In this document: positions 18,120 to 27,744 of the stretch, one piece after another | Layout of the letters: each line of letters begins with the position of its first letter | Numbering within the stretch: position 1 is the stretch's first letter | Source of the DNA: Sphingobacterium sp. SGR-19 | GTDB taxonomy: Bacteria; Bacteroidota; Bacteroidia; Sphingobacteriales; Sphingobacteriaceae | DNA length: 64,000 bases | Reading direction: 5' to 3' | Assembly: GCF_011043555.1 (NCBI RefSeq) | Contig: NZ_JAAKGS010000001.1 | Span: 310,001 to 374,000 of the forward strand | The notes under the pieces: model-generated | Databases searched by the model: none | The model's input: only the letters and a program-made list of their open reading frames with translations | Told to the model about the DNA's origin: nothing | Program-made: the position numbers and the translations under genes

Positions 18120-19064
18120 ATGGATGTGACGAAGCGGTTTAACCGAATTATTGCCATTTATTTTCAGCTACAGGCTAAACCTATCGTAAGATCACAGGAT
18201 CTTGCCGAACAGTTCGACGTTAGTCAACGCACAATTTATCGTGACATCAAAGCTTTAGAGCAAGCGGGTATTCCCATATATGGCGAAGCCGGCACCGGTT
18301 ATGGTTTAGTGGAAGGATATCGATTACCTCCTACTAAATTTTCCAGAGAAGAAATTTTGACACTTGCCGCAGCGGAAAAGTTAATGCAGAAATTTGTGGA
18401 TCCTGACTTATTTCGGCATTTTAGTGCTGTACTCAATAAAATTAAGGCATATCTCCGTTATAGTGATAAACTAAATGTCAATTTATTGGAAGAAAATATG
18501 TTGATGGGATCGCTTGCACATCGATTTAACGAGAACGTTCCTTCGGCATTATCCATATTATTTGAAAGTATAGCGCAGCATAAAGTGGTTGATATGGAAT
18601 ATCAAAGCGGCTCATCTGTCAAACCTATACATCGAGAAATTGAACCCGTAGGTGTCTTCCACCAGGGAAATTATTGGTATTTTATGGCATATTGTCATTT
18701 ACGTAAAGATTACCGTCAATTTCGCATCGACCGCATTCAGAAAATTCAATTAACATCTGTTTCCTTTATTAAAGAACATAAGCCGTTATCATATTACCTA
18801 GCAAAAGAAGATCCTTCTCCGACCATAACCATACGCATTTGTGTGCCGTTAGTGTACGCACGGCATATGGAATGGGAACGCTCCTATTACGGATTTGTAT
18901 CAGAAGAGATAACCGATGCGGGCGTAATCATGACTTTCGAGTGTAAAAATATGGAACAAGAATTTGCCCGATGGTATCTCATGTTTGCAGATGAAGCCAA
19001 AATTTTAGAACCGAATGAATTGAAGGATCGAGTAAAAGAGTTAGTTTCTAACATTCGTATCTAA
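18120..19064 (+). CDS. WYL-domain transcriptional regulator (YafY/PafC type)
   Basis: From MDVTKRFNRIIAIYFQLQ the protein has 314 residues. An N-terminal HTH_11 (SQDLAEQFDVSQRTIYRDIK) is followed by AGTGYGLVEGYRLPP and a WYL-type domain (YWYFMAYCHLRKDYRQFRIDR) with a C-terminal WCX extension. WYL proteins sense ligands, often nucleotides, in stress responses. The start follows the upstream terminator. A longer frame reading through that terminator was rejected. The convergent DinB gene is a common partner in this phylum. Confidence 0.85.
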   Translation: MDVTKRFNRIIAIYFQLQAKPIVRSQDLAEQFDVSQRTIYRDIKALEQAGIPIYGEAGTGYGLVEGYRLPPTKFSREEILTLAAAEKLMQKFVDPDLFRHFSAVLNKIKAYLRYSDKLNVNLLEENMLMGSLAHRFNENVPSALSILFESIAQHKVVDMEYQSGSSVKPIHREIEPVGVFHQGNYWYFMAYCHLRKDYRQFRIDRIQKIQLTSVSFIKEHKPLSYYLAKEDPSPTITIRICVPLVYARHMEWERSYYGFVSEEITDAGVIMTFECKNMEQEFARWYLMFADEAKILEPNELKDRVKELVSNIRI

Positions 19065-19076
19065 ACTATATATAAA

Positions 19077-19105
19077 AAATGCCTCTACGTAACGTAGAGG
19101 CATTT
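19077..19105. terminator. Bidirectional terminator between WYL and DinB genes
   Basis: AAATGCCTCTACGT faces ACGTAGAGGCATTT across a single base, giving a stable stem with T-runs on both sides. Confidence 0.8.
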
Positions 19106-19134
19106 ATCAGCGTCACTTCCTTCTCTGCCTGCCG

Positions 19135-19608
19135 TTAGGGTCTGTCCCAGAAGAAAGGAGGTTCGATACCTAACGCCCGAAGATACACGAACCCCTGTGC
19201 TCGGTGGTGAATTTCATTGTCAATAAAATATAGCAGATTGCTGTATATCGGAAAATTATATTCTCCGAATAAGTTATGCGTAACGTGAAAATCTTCCTCA
19301 GGAATCTGATTGAACAATTCAATGATTTTGGGCGTGTCAGCATCCCACTTTGCCAGCAGCTCTTCTTTAGTATCCAAAGCGAGTTTATGGTCATAAGATT
19401 GATCATTTCTTTCGACAATTCCTCGTAAACCGGGTTCTGCAATCGATAATAGCTCCTTAATCAAGTCCGAAAACGGCCGCATTCCACCGATCGAAAATTC
19501 AAAAAGTTCTTTCTCAGGAAATTTTTCAAGTGTACGACGTGTTAAATCGCGATGACCTAACCAATGTTTTAAAAGCTCTTCTTTTGTTAAAATTGCTGTA
19601 GTTTTCAT
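19135..19608 (-). CDS. DinB family protein
   Basis: The 157-residue helical-bundle protein reads KEELLKHWLGHRDLTRRTLE, then MRPFSDLIKELLSIAE. It ends with IDNEIHHRAQGFVYLRALG, which holds the typical DinB metal-ligand HHRAQ. DinB/YfiT proteins bind a metal, and many act as thiol transferases; substrates are usually unknown. It converges on the WYL regulator with a shared terminator. Confidence 0.85.
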   Translation of the reverse strand: MKTTAILTKEELLKHWLGHRDLTRRTLEKFPEKELFEFSIGGMRPFSDLIKELLSIAEPGLRGIVERNDQSYDHKLALDTKEELLAKWDADTPKIIELFNQIPEEDFHVTHNLFGEYNFPIYSNLLYFIDNEIHHRAQGFVYLRALGIEPPFFWDRP

Positions 19609-19804
19609 ACTATTAAATAATTAAGATTCAATAAATAATGTTGTTCAAATTGTTATTGTTAGAACAAAATTATATCTGATCGTGACAACAGTATGTCAGC
19701 AGCATTTCTTATTTCAACATAAATTTTAGAAATCGTTAGCTCTTGAAATGCCGAAAGAGTCTATATTTAATTATATATAAATTAGTTTCTGAAGATAAAT
19801 ATTG

Positions 19805-19812
19805 TATATTTG
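19805..19812 (+). promoter_or_regulatory. tRNA-Ser promoter -7 element
   Basis: TATATTTG matches TAnnTTTG exactly, 12 bases before the mature tRNA 5' end. Confidence 0.65.
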
Positions 19813-19823
19813 CAATCGCATTT

Positions 19824-19911
19824 GGAAAGGTGTCAGAGTGGTCGAATGAGCAGACCTGGAAAGTCTGTATACGGGATGACCGTATCGAGGGTTCGAATCC
19901 CTCCCTTTCCG
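19824..19911 (+). tRNA. tRNA-Ser (GGA)
   Basis: The 88-nt class II tRNA has acceptor GGAAAGG/CCTTTCC, anticodon arm CAGAC-CTGGAAA-GTCTG with anticodon GGA, the long variable arm expected for serine, and T-arm GAGGG-TTCGAAT-CCCTC. No CCA is encoded. Part of its 3' end is duplicated downstream. Confidence 0.95.
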
Positions 19912-20171
19912 CAAAGCTTTAATCGAAAGGTTAAAGCTTTTTTTATTTCTAAAGCATCTTCATTTCGCTAATGAAGGGGATGAGAACCCATAGGGTTCGA
20001 CTTGAAGAGGGTTCAAGGCTGAGTATGGGGGATGTGGGACTGAACCAATCCCTCCCTTTCCGCAGAGCTTTAATCTAACGGTTGAAGCTTTTTTATTTCT
20101 ATTTACGGTTTAGCTACTCGGCTTAGTGGGAGGTATTCGAACAGAAGGGCTGGTTGAAGCTTTTTTATTTC
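19897..20171 (+). repeat. Direct repeats of the tRNA-Ser 3' end plus terminator
   Basis: The 55-nt stretch 19897-19952 (tRNA 3' end CCCTCCCTTTCCGC plus its hairpin) recurs at 20047-20101 with only a few changes. A third short copy of the hairpin's right half (GGTTGAAGCTTTTTTATTTC) lies at 20152-20171. Homology starts inside the T-arm, the crossover region used by many tRNA-targeting integrases. The copies may be an att-site relic or a decayed tRNA duplication. No integrase is next to them. Confidence 0.7.
19913..19944 (+). terminator. tRNA-Ser terminator
   Basis: AAAGCTTTAA and TTAAAGCTTT pair around TCGAAAGG and run into seven T residues. Confidence 0.8.
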
Positions 20172-20182
20172 CTACAGTTTAG

Positions 20183-21025
20183 TTAATTCCAAGCATAATT
20201 AGACGGTGATATGCCGATGTACCTCTTAAAATCCTTGAAAAAATGGTTATAATCATAATACCCCGAATGTAAAGCTACATTAAATATATCGTCTGATCTA
20301 TTTTCTTTGTAATCTCCGTATGTATAAATAAATCGCTGAAGTGAAATATATTTTTTAGGAGGAATACCTACGTATTTAACAAAATTTCTGTAAAGCCATT
20401 TTGAATTGACTCTTTTTCCCAATTGATGAAGAACGTCGGAAACTGTAGTATCCCCCCTTCTTTCTTCGATGTATTCCATGGCGGTACTCAATATATGTGG
20501 AAAGCAATCGTTAGTTGGACACGTTGACAGAGCATCATCCAAAAAGGAAATCCTTTGGGATATTTTTTTCCTTTCAAACATTTTGTCAAAGACTTGCATC
20601 CAGTTTTCATCCATAATGTCTTCCAAATTATGTATAGGTTTTGAATGGAATACAGATGGATTAATATTAAATATCGAATAAAAAGAAGATGGTTTGAAAC
20701 GCAGAACCAAAATATACTCAAGGTCTTTTGGCACCTCCCAATGAGTATCTTTAATAACTCCACAACAAATCCAAGAAGATTTGAATTTTAGCATTTCACC
20801 CTTTTCCTTTAAATGAACCGTATCGGATTTTCGCGGCATAAAAATAAGGGACGGTAGACCATCATTAAACAAAGGTTGATTGGATTTCAAGTCCATGCAC
20901 GGAAAAACATAGACTCCAAAAAAATGTTCATTTTTTAGTTGCTTATATACGATATCTTTTCTCCATACCAGTCTTGATTTGGGAAAAACAGCTGATTTAA
21001 TCTTTTGTAAAAAAACTAATGGCAT
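20183..21025 (-). CDS. AraC-family regulator with DUF6597-like N-terminus
   Basis: The 280-residue protein has an N-terminal sensor (LKSNQPLFNDGLPSLIFMPR) resembling the DUF6597 domain common in Bacteroidota AraC regulators. A C-terminal HTH follows, with DVLHQLGKRVNSKWLYRNF and IFNVALHSGYYDYNHFFKDF, ending in GISPSNYAWN. It lies next to the tRNA-Ser repeats and diverges from nhaA, which it may or may not control. The effector is unknown. Confidence 0.78.
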   Translation of the reverse strand: MPLVFLQKIKSAVFPKSRLVWRKDIVYKQLKNEHFFGVYVFPCMDLKSNQPLFNDGLPSLIFMPRKSDTVHLKEKGEMLKFKSSWICCGVIKDTHWEVPKDLEYILVLRFKPSSFYSIFNINPSVFHSKPIHNLEDIMDENWMQVFDKMFERKKISQRISFLDDALSTCPTNDCFPHILSTAMEYIEERRGDTTVSDVLHQLGKRVNSKWLYRNFVKYVGIPPKKYISLQRFIYTYGDYKENRSDDIFNVALHSGYYDYNHFFKDFKRYIGISPSNYAWN

Positions 21026-21253
21026 AGTGAGTGTAATATTAAGAAATAAACCTATTTAACGTCATAGCAAGTGTCCAATTTTATTTTCTACTCTTTTTGC
21101 CTAATTCTATTGTTAATCATAGACAAGAAGTATCAATTATACTAAAATAGTTTTTAATATGAATAAACGATCTGCATTGATGTCCGATTCTTACTTTTCT
21201 AATCTATCTGTTTATACTATTTTTGATCGTTTAGATTATGTACCACGCTTATT

Positions 21254-22429
21254 ATGCTTAAAACTATTAAACACTTCATTCATTCTCCGACCAGTGGGGG
21301 AATAATTCTTTTCGTCTGTGTAGTCGTATCGTTAGCTCTCGCCAATTCACCGCTCGGAGCTTCATTTGAAAGGGTATTGAATACGTCACTTGGCTTTGAG
21401 ACAAATTCTGTACACCTAAAATATTCTGTCGCCCTATGGATAAATGATGGCTTGATGGCTATTTTCTTTCTTTTGGTGGGACTGGAGATAAAAAGGGAGT
21501 TGGTGAGCGGAGAATTGTCTACTCCTCGGCAAGCCCTACTTCCCATATTGTGTGCTGTTGGAGGAGCTGTAGTACCGGCAGGTATATACCTTTTGGTCAA
21601 TCAAGGAACAGAAACCGCAAGCGGATGGGGAATCCCAATGGCTACAGACATCGCATTTGCCTTGGCCGTCGTTGCAATGTTGGGCAAGAGGGTTCCGGGT
21701 TCGTTAAAGATATTTTTAGCCGCCTTGGCTATCGTAGATGACCTTATTGCTATTTTAGTGATTGCTATCTTCTATTCAGCTGAACTACATACAGTGTACC
21801 TGTTGTACGCCTTTGCGATATTAGTATTGCTCATTCTCTTTAATAGGATGGGTGTCAAATCGTTGGCATTGTATCTCATTCCCGGTCTTTTCATATGGTA
21901 TTTTATCCATCATTCAGGCATCCACGCGACCATCGCCGGAGTATTGACTGCCATGACCATACCATTGATTGTTAAAGGAAATGGGGAACCGCCTTTGCTG
22001 AAATTGGAACACGCTCTCACCACCCCAGTAAACTTTCTGATTGTACCCATGTTCGCTCTCGCCAACACCAATATACGGTTTGAGGACGGTATGTTAGCGG
22101 GCCTGGTTTCACCGCTCGGAATAGGGATTACATTAGGGCTTATGTTGGGCAAACCCGTCGGTATCTTTCTAATGACTAAGTTGGCTATCGTACTGCGCAT
22201 CGGTTCTATGCCACAGGGAGCATCTTGGATACAGGTTATCGGAATAGCTCTTTTGGCGGGTATTGGTTTTACGATGTCCATCTTTATCGCCTTGTTGTCT
22301 TTTTCGGATAGTTTTCTGATTGCCGAGGCAAAGTTTTCCATTTTGGTAGCTTCGCTACTTTCGGGAGTTATCGGATACGTTCTGTTGAGTAGAAAAGCCT
22401 CCTTGTTGAAAGAGGAGGACAAAAACTAA
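21254..22429 (+). CDS. nhaA: Na+/H+ antiporter NhaA
   Basis: The 391-residue, roughly 12-helix membrane protein carries NhaA landmarks. These are SPTSGGIILF at the start, ATDIAFALAVVAMLG with the conserved Asp, LAIVDDLIAI with the ion-binding Asp pair equivalent to E. coli D163/D164, and PVNFLIVPMFALANT. It exchanges cytoplasmic Na+ for external protons, giving salt and alkali tolerance. It heads a transport cluster with ktrB-ktrA on the same strand 155 bp further on, consistent with a joint role in Na+/K+ balance. Confidence 0.95.
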   Translation: MLKTIKHFIHSPTSGGIILFVCVVVSLALANSPLGASFERVLNTSLGFETNSVHLKYSVALWINDGLMAIFFLLVGLEIKRELVSGELSTPRQALLPILCAVGGAVVPAGIYLLVNQGTETASGWGIPMATDIAFALAVVAMLGKRVPGSLKIFLAALAIVDDLIAILVIAIFYSAELHTVYLLYAFAILVLLILFNRMGVKSLALYLIPGLFIWYFIHHSGIHATIAGVLTAMTIPLIVKGNGEPPLLKLEHALTTPVNFLIVPMFALANTNIRFEDGMLAGLVSPLGIGITLGLMLGKPVGIFLMTKLAIVLRIGSMPQGASWIQVIGIALLAGIGFTMSIFIALLSFSDSFLIAEAKFSILVASLLSGVIGYVLLSRKASLLKEEDKN

Positions 22430-22584
22430 TACATAACAATAAAGGTATGAAAAGAATAGCGCTGCATTAGCAAATATTGATAGGTATCTTAGCCGGTATT
22501 TGATAACATTGCTTGTGAAAATACAATCACAAATTCGGATATCAAAATATTTTATAGCTTTGCCTCGGTCTTATCATTTTTGAA

Positions 22585-23964
22585 ATGAAAAAGAGTTTGT
22601 ACAACCCAGCCCAACTATTTATATTCAGTTTTTTTATGCTGATTATTGGAGGCGCATTATTGTTGAAACTTCCATTTGCCCTGAATGAACCGCTATCGTG
22701 GACAGACGCTTTATTTACTTCTACCAGTGCAGTATGTGTCACAGGATTGATTGTTGTAGATACAGCCGCACATTTTACCGTTTGGGGGCAACTGATTATT
22801 ATGTTGTTAATACAAGCCGGAGGAATAGGTATTTTAAGCTTTGCGGGCCTTTTCAGCTATTTCCTTAAGGGCGGAAGTTCATACGAAAATCAATTGACCA
22901 TTGGTGGTTTCTCCAACACGGAAAGAATGTCCGAGGTTTTTGATCTTCTAAAGCATACTATACTGATTACTTTTGGAATTGAGATGGTAGGTGCGCTTGC
23001 CATTTACAGTAGTATTGGAAATGAGATTTCATCTTTAGGTATCAACAGAGTATTCTTCTCTCTATTCCATGCCATTTCGGCTTTCTGTAATGCGGGTTTT
23101 TCTATTTTACCAGCAGGCTTAATGGATACAACTGTAGTCTTCAACTACAACTTTCAGTTGATTATAACCTTGATTTATATTTTTGGAGGGTTGGGATTCC
23201 CTATTGTAATTAATATATTAGCTTATCTAAAACATATCATAAAACGACTAATTGGAATATGGTCGTTAAAAAAAAACCTACACCGACCCTGGGTACTAAA
23301 CATCAACAGCAAAATCAATCTCCTTACCACCGCAGTAATTTCCATTGTAGCTACATTCGTGATTTTCTGCAATGAATATAACCATGTACTCGAAGACCAT
23401 GAAGGTATCGGTAAATTTGCGATTGCTTTTGCTACCGCAACTACACCCAGAACAGCAGGTTTCAATAGTATCGACTTCGGTTCCTTACAGTTTTCGTCCA
23501 TTCTGTTCATCATCCTATTGATGTGGATCGGTGCTTCACCAAATTCTACGGGAGGTGGTATAAAAACGAGCACATTTGCAATAGCCCTGTTAAATGTGCT
23601 TAGTTTGGCACGAGGAAAAAACAGAACTGAGATATTCAAAAGAGAGATCAGCGGAATATCGATACAGCGTGCCTTTGCAACGATGTTCTTGTCTTTTATG
23701 ACTATCGGAATAGGTGTCTTCGTCATTTCATTCTTTGAACCTCAACGCCCCTTACTTGATATTGCTTTTGAGTGCTTCTCGGCTTATAATACAGTTGGAC
23801 TTTCTTTGGGAATGACTGCTGATTTCGTTTTCGGCAGTAAGGTTGTATTAATCTTCCTAATGTTCATCGGTCGCGTGACGATGCTCTCTGTTATGATTGC
23901 TTTTATAAAGAAAACTAAATATACACATTATCGTTATGCTCCAGAAGAATTGACAGTATATTAA
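22585..23964 (+). CDS. ktrB: K+ uptake channel subunit KtrB/TrkH
   Basis: The 459-residue protein has the four-fold membrane-loop-membrane layout of TrkH/KtrB. Selectivity-filter Gly residues sit in TSAVCVTGL, SAFCNAGFS, TTPRTAGFN and SAYNTVGLS. KtrB is the ion-translocating subunit and needs the KtrA ring for gating. ktrA follows after 10 nt, so the two form an operon. KtrAB systems are often Na+-stimulated, which suits the neighbouring nhaA. Confidence 0.92.
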   Translation: MKKSLYNPAQLFIFSFFMLIIGGALLLKLPFALNEPLSWTDALFTSTSAVCVTGLIVVDTAAHFTVWGQLIIMLLIQAGGIGILSFAGLFSYFLKGGSSYENQLTIGGFSNTERMSEVFDLLKHTILITFGIEMVGALAIYSSIGNEISSLGINRVFFSLFHAISAFCNAGFSILPAGLMDTTVVFNYNFQLIITLIYIFGGLGFPIVINILAYLKHIIKRLIGIWSLKKNLHRPWVLNINSKINLLTTAVISIVATFVIFCNEYNHVLEDHEGIGKFAIAFATATTPRTAGFNSIDFGSLQFSSILFIILLMWIGASPNSTGGGIKTSTFAIALLNVLSLARGKNRTEIFKREISGISIQRAFATMFLSFMTIGIGVFVISFFEPQRPLLDIAFECFSAYNTVGLSLGMTADFVFGSKVVLIFLMFIGRVTMLSVMIAFIKKTKYTHYRYAPEELTVY

Positions 23965-23974
23965 TATTTACATC

Positions 23975-24652
23975 ATGAAGTTCATAGTAATAGGTTTAGG
24001 AAATTTCGGTGCTTCTTTAGCGGAGAAGCTTACCATGCACGGCAATGAGGTCGTAGGTGTAGATCAGCGTATAGAAAGAATTACAGCTTTGAAAGAAAAG
24101 ATAACACACTGCGTTTGCCTTGATGCTACCGATGAAACCGCTTTCCACACTTTACCGCTTAAAAATACAGATGTCGTAGTAGTGGCTATTGGAGAAGATG
24201 AGGGGGCAAACATCATGGTTACCGCACTCTGTAAAGAGGCGTCCGTAAAACGCCTGATCAGCAGAGCAGTCAATCGGTTACATGAAAAAGTCTTGACCGC
24301 CTTGGGAGTCTCGGAAATTGCCCATCCAGAGGAAGAATCCGCCGAACGTTGGTCTAAAAAACTTTGTATGACAGGCCTGGTCGACTCATTTGAATTAAAC
24401 AGCAACTATAGTATCGTCGAGGCTATTGTACCCGATAAATATATCGGTAAAAGTATCCAAGAGATAGGCTTTCGCGAAAAATATGAGCTATTGGTATTGA
24501 CAATTTTAAAAAGTAAGGAACAAAAGACATCCTTTGGAAGCAGTATGGTTACAACAATACTACACGGTATTCCCAAACCCAACACAGTTTTGGAAAAAGG
24601 TGATATTTTGGCTATCTATGGATATAATGACCACATTAAATCATTTTTATAG
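23975..24652 (+). CDS. ktrA: K+ uptake regulatory subunit KtrA/TrkA
   Basis: The 225-residue cytosolic protein has one RCK_N domain with the dinucleotide-binding loop VIGLGNFGASLAEKL and Asp at the end of the second strand (EVVGVDQR). The RCK_C domain (VEAIVPDKYIGKSIQEIGF) follows. The single N+C pair and ~225-residue length match KtrA rather than the double-length TrkA. It binds nucleotides and gates KtrB. Confidence 0.92.
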   Translation: MKFIVIGLGNFGASLAEKLTMHGNEVVGVDQRIERITALKEKITHCVCLDATDETAFHTLPLKNTDVVVVAIGEDEGANIMVTALCKEASVKRLISRAVNRLHEKVLTALGVSEIAHPEEESAERWSKKLCMTGLVDSFELNSNYSIVEAIVPDKYIGKSIQEIGFREKYELLVLTILKSKEQKTSFGSSMVTTILHGIPKPNTVLEKGDILAIYGYNDHIKSFL

Positions 24653-25249
24653 GAGTCTTCGTGATATTATCTGTTTAATCGGGATTATGCCACAATTAAG
24701 TATGCTTATCAGATGTCAATAACACGCTGTATCTTTGAATTAACAAGACAGGCGTCTGTCGATTTGGCATAACAGCTCTTATCAAGATATTGTATATCAG
24801 CTCCTTAAGAAAGTTCCTTCCAAGAGGTTTCCAAAAGAATGCTCTTTTCTAATTTCGATTTTCATTCCGTTAACCTAAATTGATCTATCCTATCCGGCGA
24901 ATTATTGGTCATGGATATGGACCAAAGCACATGAAAAGATTGTTAATGCTTCCGAACACGGCGATGAGACAACGAAGCCTCTTGATATTTCATTTTTTTT
25001 TTATACCTTTATGATAGCCTTTTGCACTAAATGTGAGTTTGGATAAAAATCTTGGGAAGTGCAGAGTGAATTTATCGAAAACGTTCTGCCGTCATTACTT
25101 TATAATGTACGCCTCAATGTTATCCGATTTTATCATCAACCTACGAACGTAGGTTTCTTAATATTGATTTCCCCATTCCTAGACTTTCACACTTTCACGA
25201 AAGAGCTTAGTATTGTATTGTTATTTAAAACTAAATAAAACGATTACCA
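24653..25249. other. Long intergenic region between ktrA and putP
   Basis: In these 597 bases I find no supportable gene. One plus frame stays open for about 55 codons near 24879-25050 (includes NYWSWIWTKAHEKIVNASEH), but lacks a credible start and ends in a long T-run. It may be a gene remnant. The last ~60 bases should hold the putP promoter. Confidence 0.5.
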
Positions 25250-26746
25250 ATGAACATTTATGAGCTGATTTCCATAGGTCTATATGTATTAATTATGATT
25301 TTGATAGGTATCTATGGATATCGAAAGTCGACAAGCAACTCTGAAGAATTTCTAATCGGTGGACGTAAGATGGGGCCTTTCGTAACCGCGCTATCTGCGG
25401 GAGCGTCTGATATGAGCGGATGGTTACTGATGGGACTACCCGGAGCAATGTATATGATGGGATTGTCAGGCTCTTGGCTCGCGATTGGGCTTACCACGGG
25501 AGCGTTCCTTAATTACCTCGTCGTTGCCCCTCGATTACGTGTATACACCGAAGTAGCTAATAATGCGATAACATTACCTGTTTTTTTCGAGAACCGGTTT
25601 CGAGACAAATCACAACTATTAAAATTGGTTTCCTCTATTTTTATTTTGGTTTTCTTTACATTGTATACCTCCGCAGGGATGGTTTCGGGAGGAAGACTTT
25701 TTGAATCGGCTTTCAATATGGATTATAATGTTGGACTTTGGGTGACGTCGTTAGTCGTGGTATTCTATACGTTCATTGGAGGTTTTATGGCAGTTAGTTT
25801 AACAGATGCAGTGCAGGGAACTATTATGGTCATCGCTTTGATATTGATACCTACTGTCGTCGTTTTCCGATTAGATGGTGTAGAGGAAACTTTAAATGTT
25901 ATCACAACCAAAAACATCAACTATGTAGATATGTTGCGAGGAACTACAGCTATATCTATTGTGTCGCTTCTGGCATGGGGATTGGGGTATTTTGGACAGC
26001 CGCATATTTTGGTTCGCTTTATGGCTATTGATAGTGTAAAGGACATTAAGAAAGCAAGACGTGTAGGAATGACTTGGATGATAGGGACTGTCTTGGGGTC
26101 TCTGCTTCTCGGTTTTTTTGGAATCGCTTACCTTCAACGATTCGATATAGAAATGATGTCGAAGTTTGATGAGTCTCGGGAATTATCCGAGACGATATTC
26201 ATATATCTTTCAAAAGCACTTTTTCATCCCATCATCGGCGGATTTCTACTTTCAGCTATTCTTGCAGCCGTGATGAGCACGATATCTTCCCAACTTTTAG
26301 TGACCTCCAGTTCGATGACAGAAGATATATACAAGACGTTCTTTAACAAACACGCAAACGCCAAGAACATGCTCATTATGAGCCGCATATCAGTACTTGT
26401 CGTCGCGGTCGTGGCATTCTTACTCGCACTGAATCCGCGTGAAAGCATTCTGGGATTAGTAGGTAATGCGTGGGCAGGTTTTGGAGCAGCTTTCGGTCCT
26501 CTGATTATTTTGTCATTACTATGGAAGCGTATGACCGCAATAGCCGGATTGGTAGGTATGTTAGTGGGTGGAGCGACTGTCTTACTCTGGATTTATGTCC
26601 CTCATAACTATAAAGAGCTATATGAAATTATTCCAGGTTTTGTTTTAAGCTTTCTGACAATTGTGATAGTTTCCTTACTAAGTAAACCTGTGTCCAAAGA
26701 AATCGAAACGGAGTTTGAAGATGTACGGAAAAGAACCTCAAGCTGA
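25250..26746 (+). CDS. putP: Sodium/proline symporter PutP
   Basis: The 498-residue, about 13-helix protein belongs to the sodium:solute symporter family. PutP-like features are GIYGYRKSTSNSEEFLIGGR, the LSAGASDMSGWLLMGLPGA segment whose Ser/Asp residues bind Na+ and proline in E. coli PutP, and LSAILAAVMSTISSQLLVTSS in helix 8. It should import proline, probably as an osmolyte or carbon source. Neighbouring Na+/K+ transporters support an osmotic role. Confidence 0.9.
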   Translation: MNIYELISIGLYVLIMILIGIYGYRKSTSNSEEFLIGGRKMGPFVTALSAGASDMSGWLLMGLPGAMYMMGLSGSWLAIGLTTGAFLNYLVVAPRLRVYTEVANNAITLPVFFENRFRDKSQLLKLVSSIFILVFFTLYTSAGMVSGGRLFESAFNMDYNVGLWVTSLVVVFYTFIGGFMAVSLTDAVQGTIMVIALILIPTVVVFRLDGVEETLNVITTKNINYVDMLRGTTAISIVSLLAWGLGYFGQPHILVRFMAIDSVKDIKKARRVGMTWMIGTVLGSLLLGFFGIAYLQRFDIEMMSKFDESRELSETIFIYLSKALFHPIIGGFLLSAILAAVMSTISSQLLVTSSSMTEDIYKTFFNKHANAKNMLIMSRISVLVVAVVAFLLALNPRESILGLVGNAWAGFGAAFGPLIILSLLWKRMTAIAGLVGMLVGGATVLLWIYVPHNYKELYEIIPGFVLSFLTIVIVSLLSKPVSKEIETEFEDVRKRTSS

Positions 26747-26931
26747 AAAATTTAACATAAACAGGCCATGGCAACTATCCGAACTTCAACGATATTAACG
26801 GTCTCATCGTCTTGTACCCAATACGCCTAGATTTAATAACGTCGTGGCTTTGGATCTATTAACAGAAAGATGATGAATATACGAAAACGGGGGTATACAA
26901 TTTTTTATTAGATTTGGATCGTTTATAAACG

Positions 26932-27744
26932 ATGATAGATAGAAAAAAAATCCAAGTAAAAGACAAGCTGGAATACCAAACACTTATAAAGGTAGTTACT
27001 TTTGATCTTTCAAAAAATGTCACTGATCCTCATAAGCACAATGGTTATCTCGAACTTGTGTTTCTTTCCTCCACCACAGGCAGACATTATATTGATGGAA
27101 GAGAAACAATAATAAAAACACCATGCTTATTGGTGATCAAAAAAGATAACGTACATCACTGGGAATTGACCAACCCAGTGAAAGGACTTGTTCTATTGGT
27201 TAAGAATCAATTTGTTGACCAGAGCTTAGATTTTGAGATCAATAGACTGGTGGATAGGATTAGTCAGTTTGATACGATATATTTTAATCAAGCTACAACC
27301 ATTGAAAATCTATTAGAACTATTGGCCGTCGAAGAAAACAGGGCCTGTCAAGAAGGTTTGTTCAAAGCAATTTTGGCCAAGGTTCTAGAGTATACGACGG
27401 ATTCGAGACGAAGTAGATCAGTTCAGCACGATATTTACATTAGGTTCTGTGCGCTGCTAAATGAAGATCCAAGAGTTGTAAACCATGTGGCGTATTATGC
27501 TTCGAAATTGCACACTAGCCCTCAGAACTTGAATGCCGCCTGTAAAAGAAATATCAACCTAACGGCTTCGGAAGTATTGGCCGGATGCATCATTAAAGAA
27601 GCTAAGAGATTACTCTTGTACACAACCAATTCTATATCAGAAGTGGCTTATAAATTAGGTTTTTCAGACAAATCAAATTTTTCTAAATATTTCAAACGGT
27701 ATACCGGCATTACGCCAACCGACTTTAGGAAGCAAGAATCTTAA
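26932..27744 (+). CDS. AraC-family regulator with N-terminal cupin
   Basis: The 270-residue protein begins with a cupin-like sensor (VTDPHKHNGYLELVFLSSTTG, then a PCLLVIKKDNVHHW segment). It ends in the AraC HTH pair (VAYYASKLHTSPQNLNAACK; SISEVAYKLGFSDKSNFSKYF) and GITPTDFRK. It lies 185 bp after putP on the same strand. Its stop overlaps the stop of the convergent outer-membrane protein gene within TTAA. The target is unknown. Confidence 0.82.
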   Translation: MIDRKKIQVKDKLEYQTLIKVVTFDLSKNVTDPHKHNGYLELVFLSSTTGRHYIDGRETIIKTPCLLVIKKDNVHHWELTNPVKGLVLLVKNQFVDQSLDFEINRLVDRISQFDTIYFNQATTIENLLELLAVEENRACQEGLFKAILAKVLEYTTDSRRSRSVQHDIYIRFCALLNEDPRVVNHVAYYASKLHTSPQNLNAACKRNINLTASEVLAGCIIKEAKRLLLYTTNSISEVAYKLGFSDKSNFSKYFKRYTGITPTDFRKQES

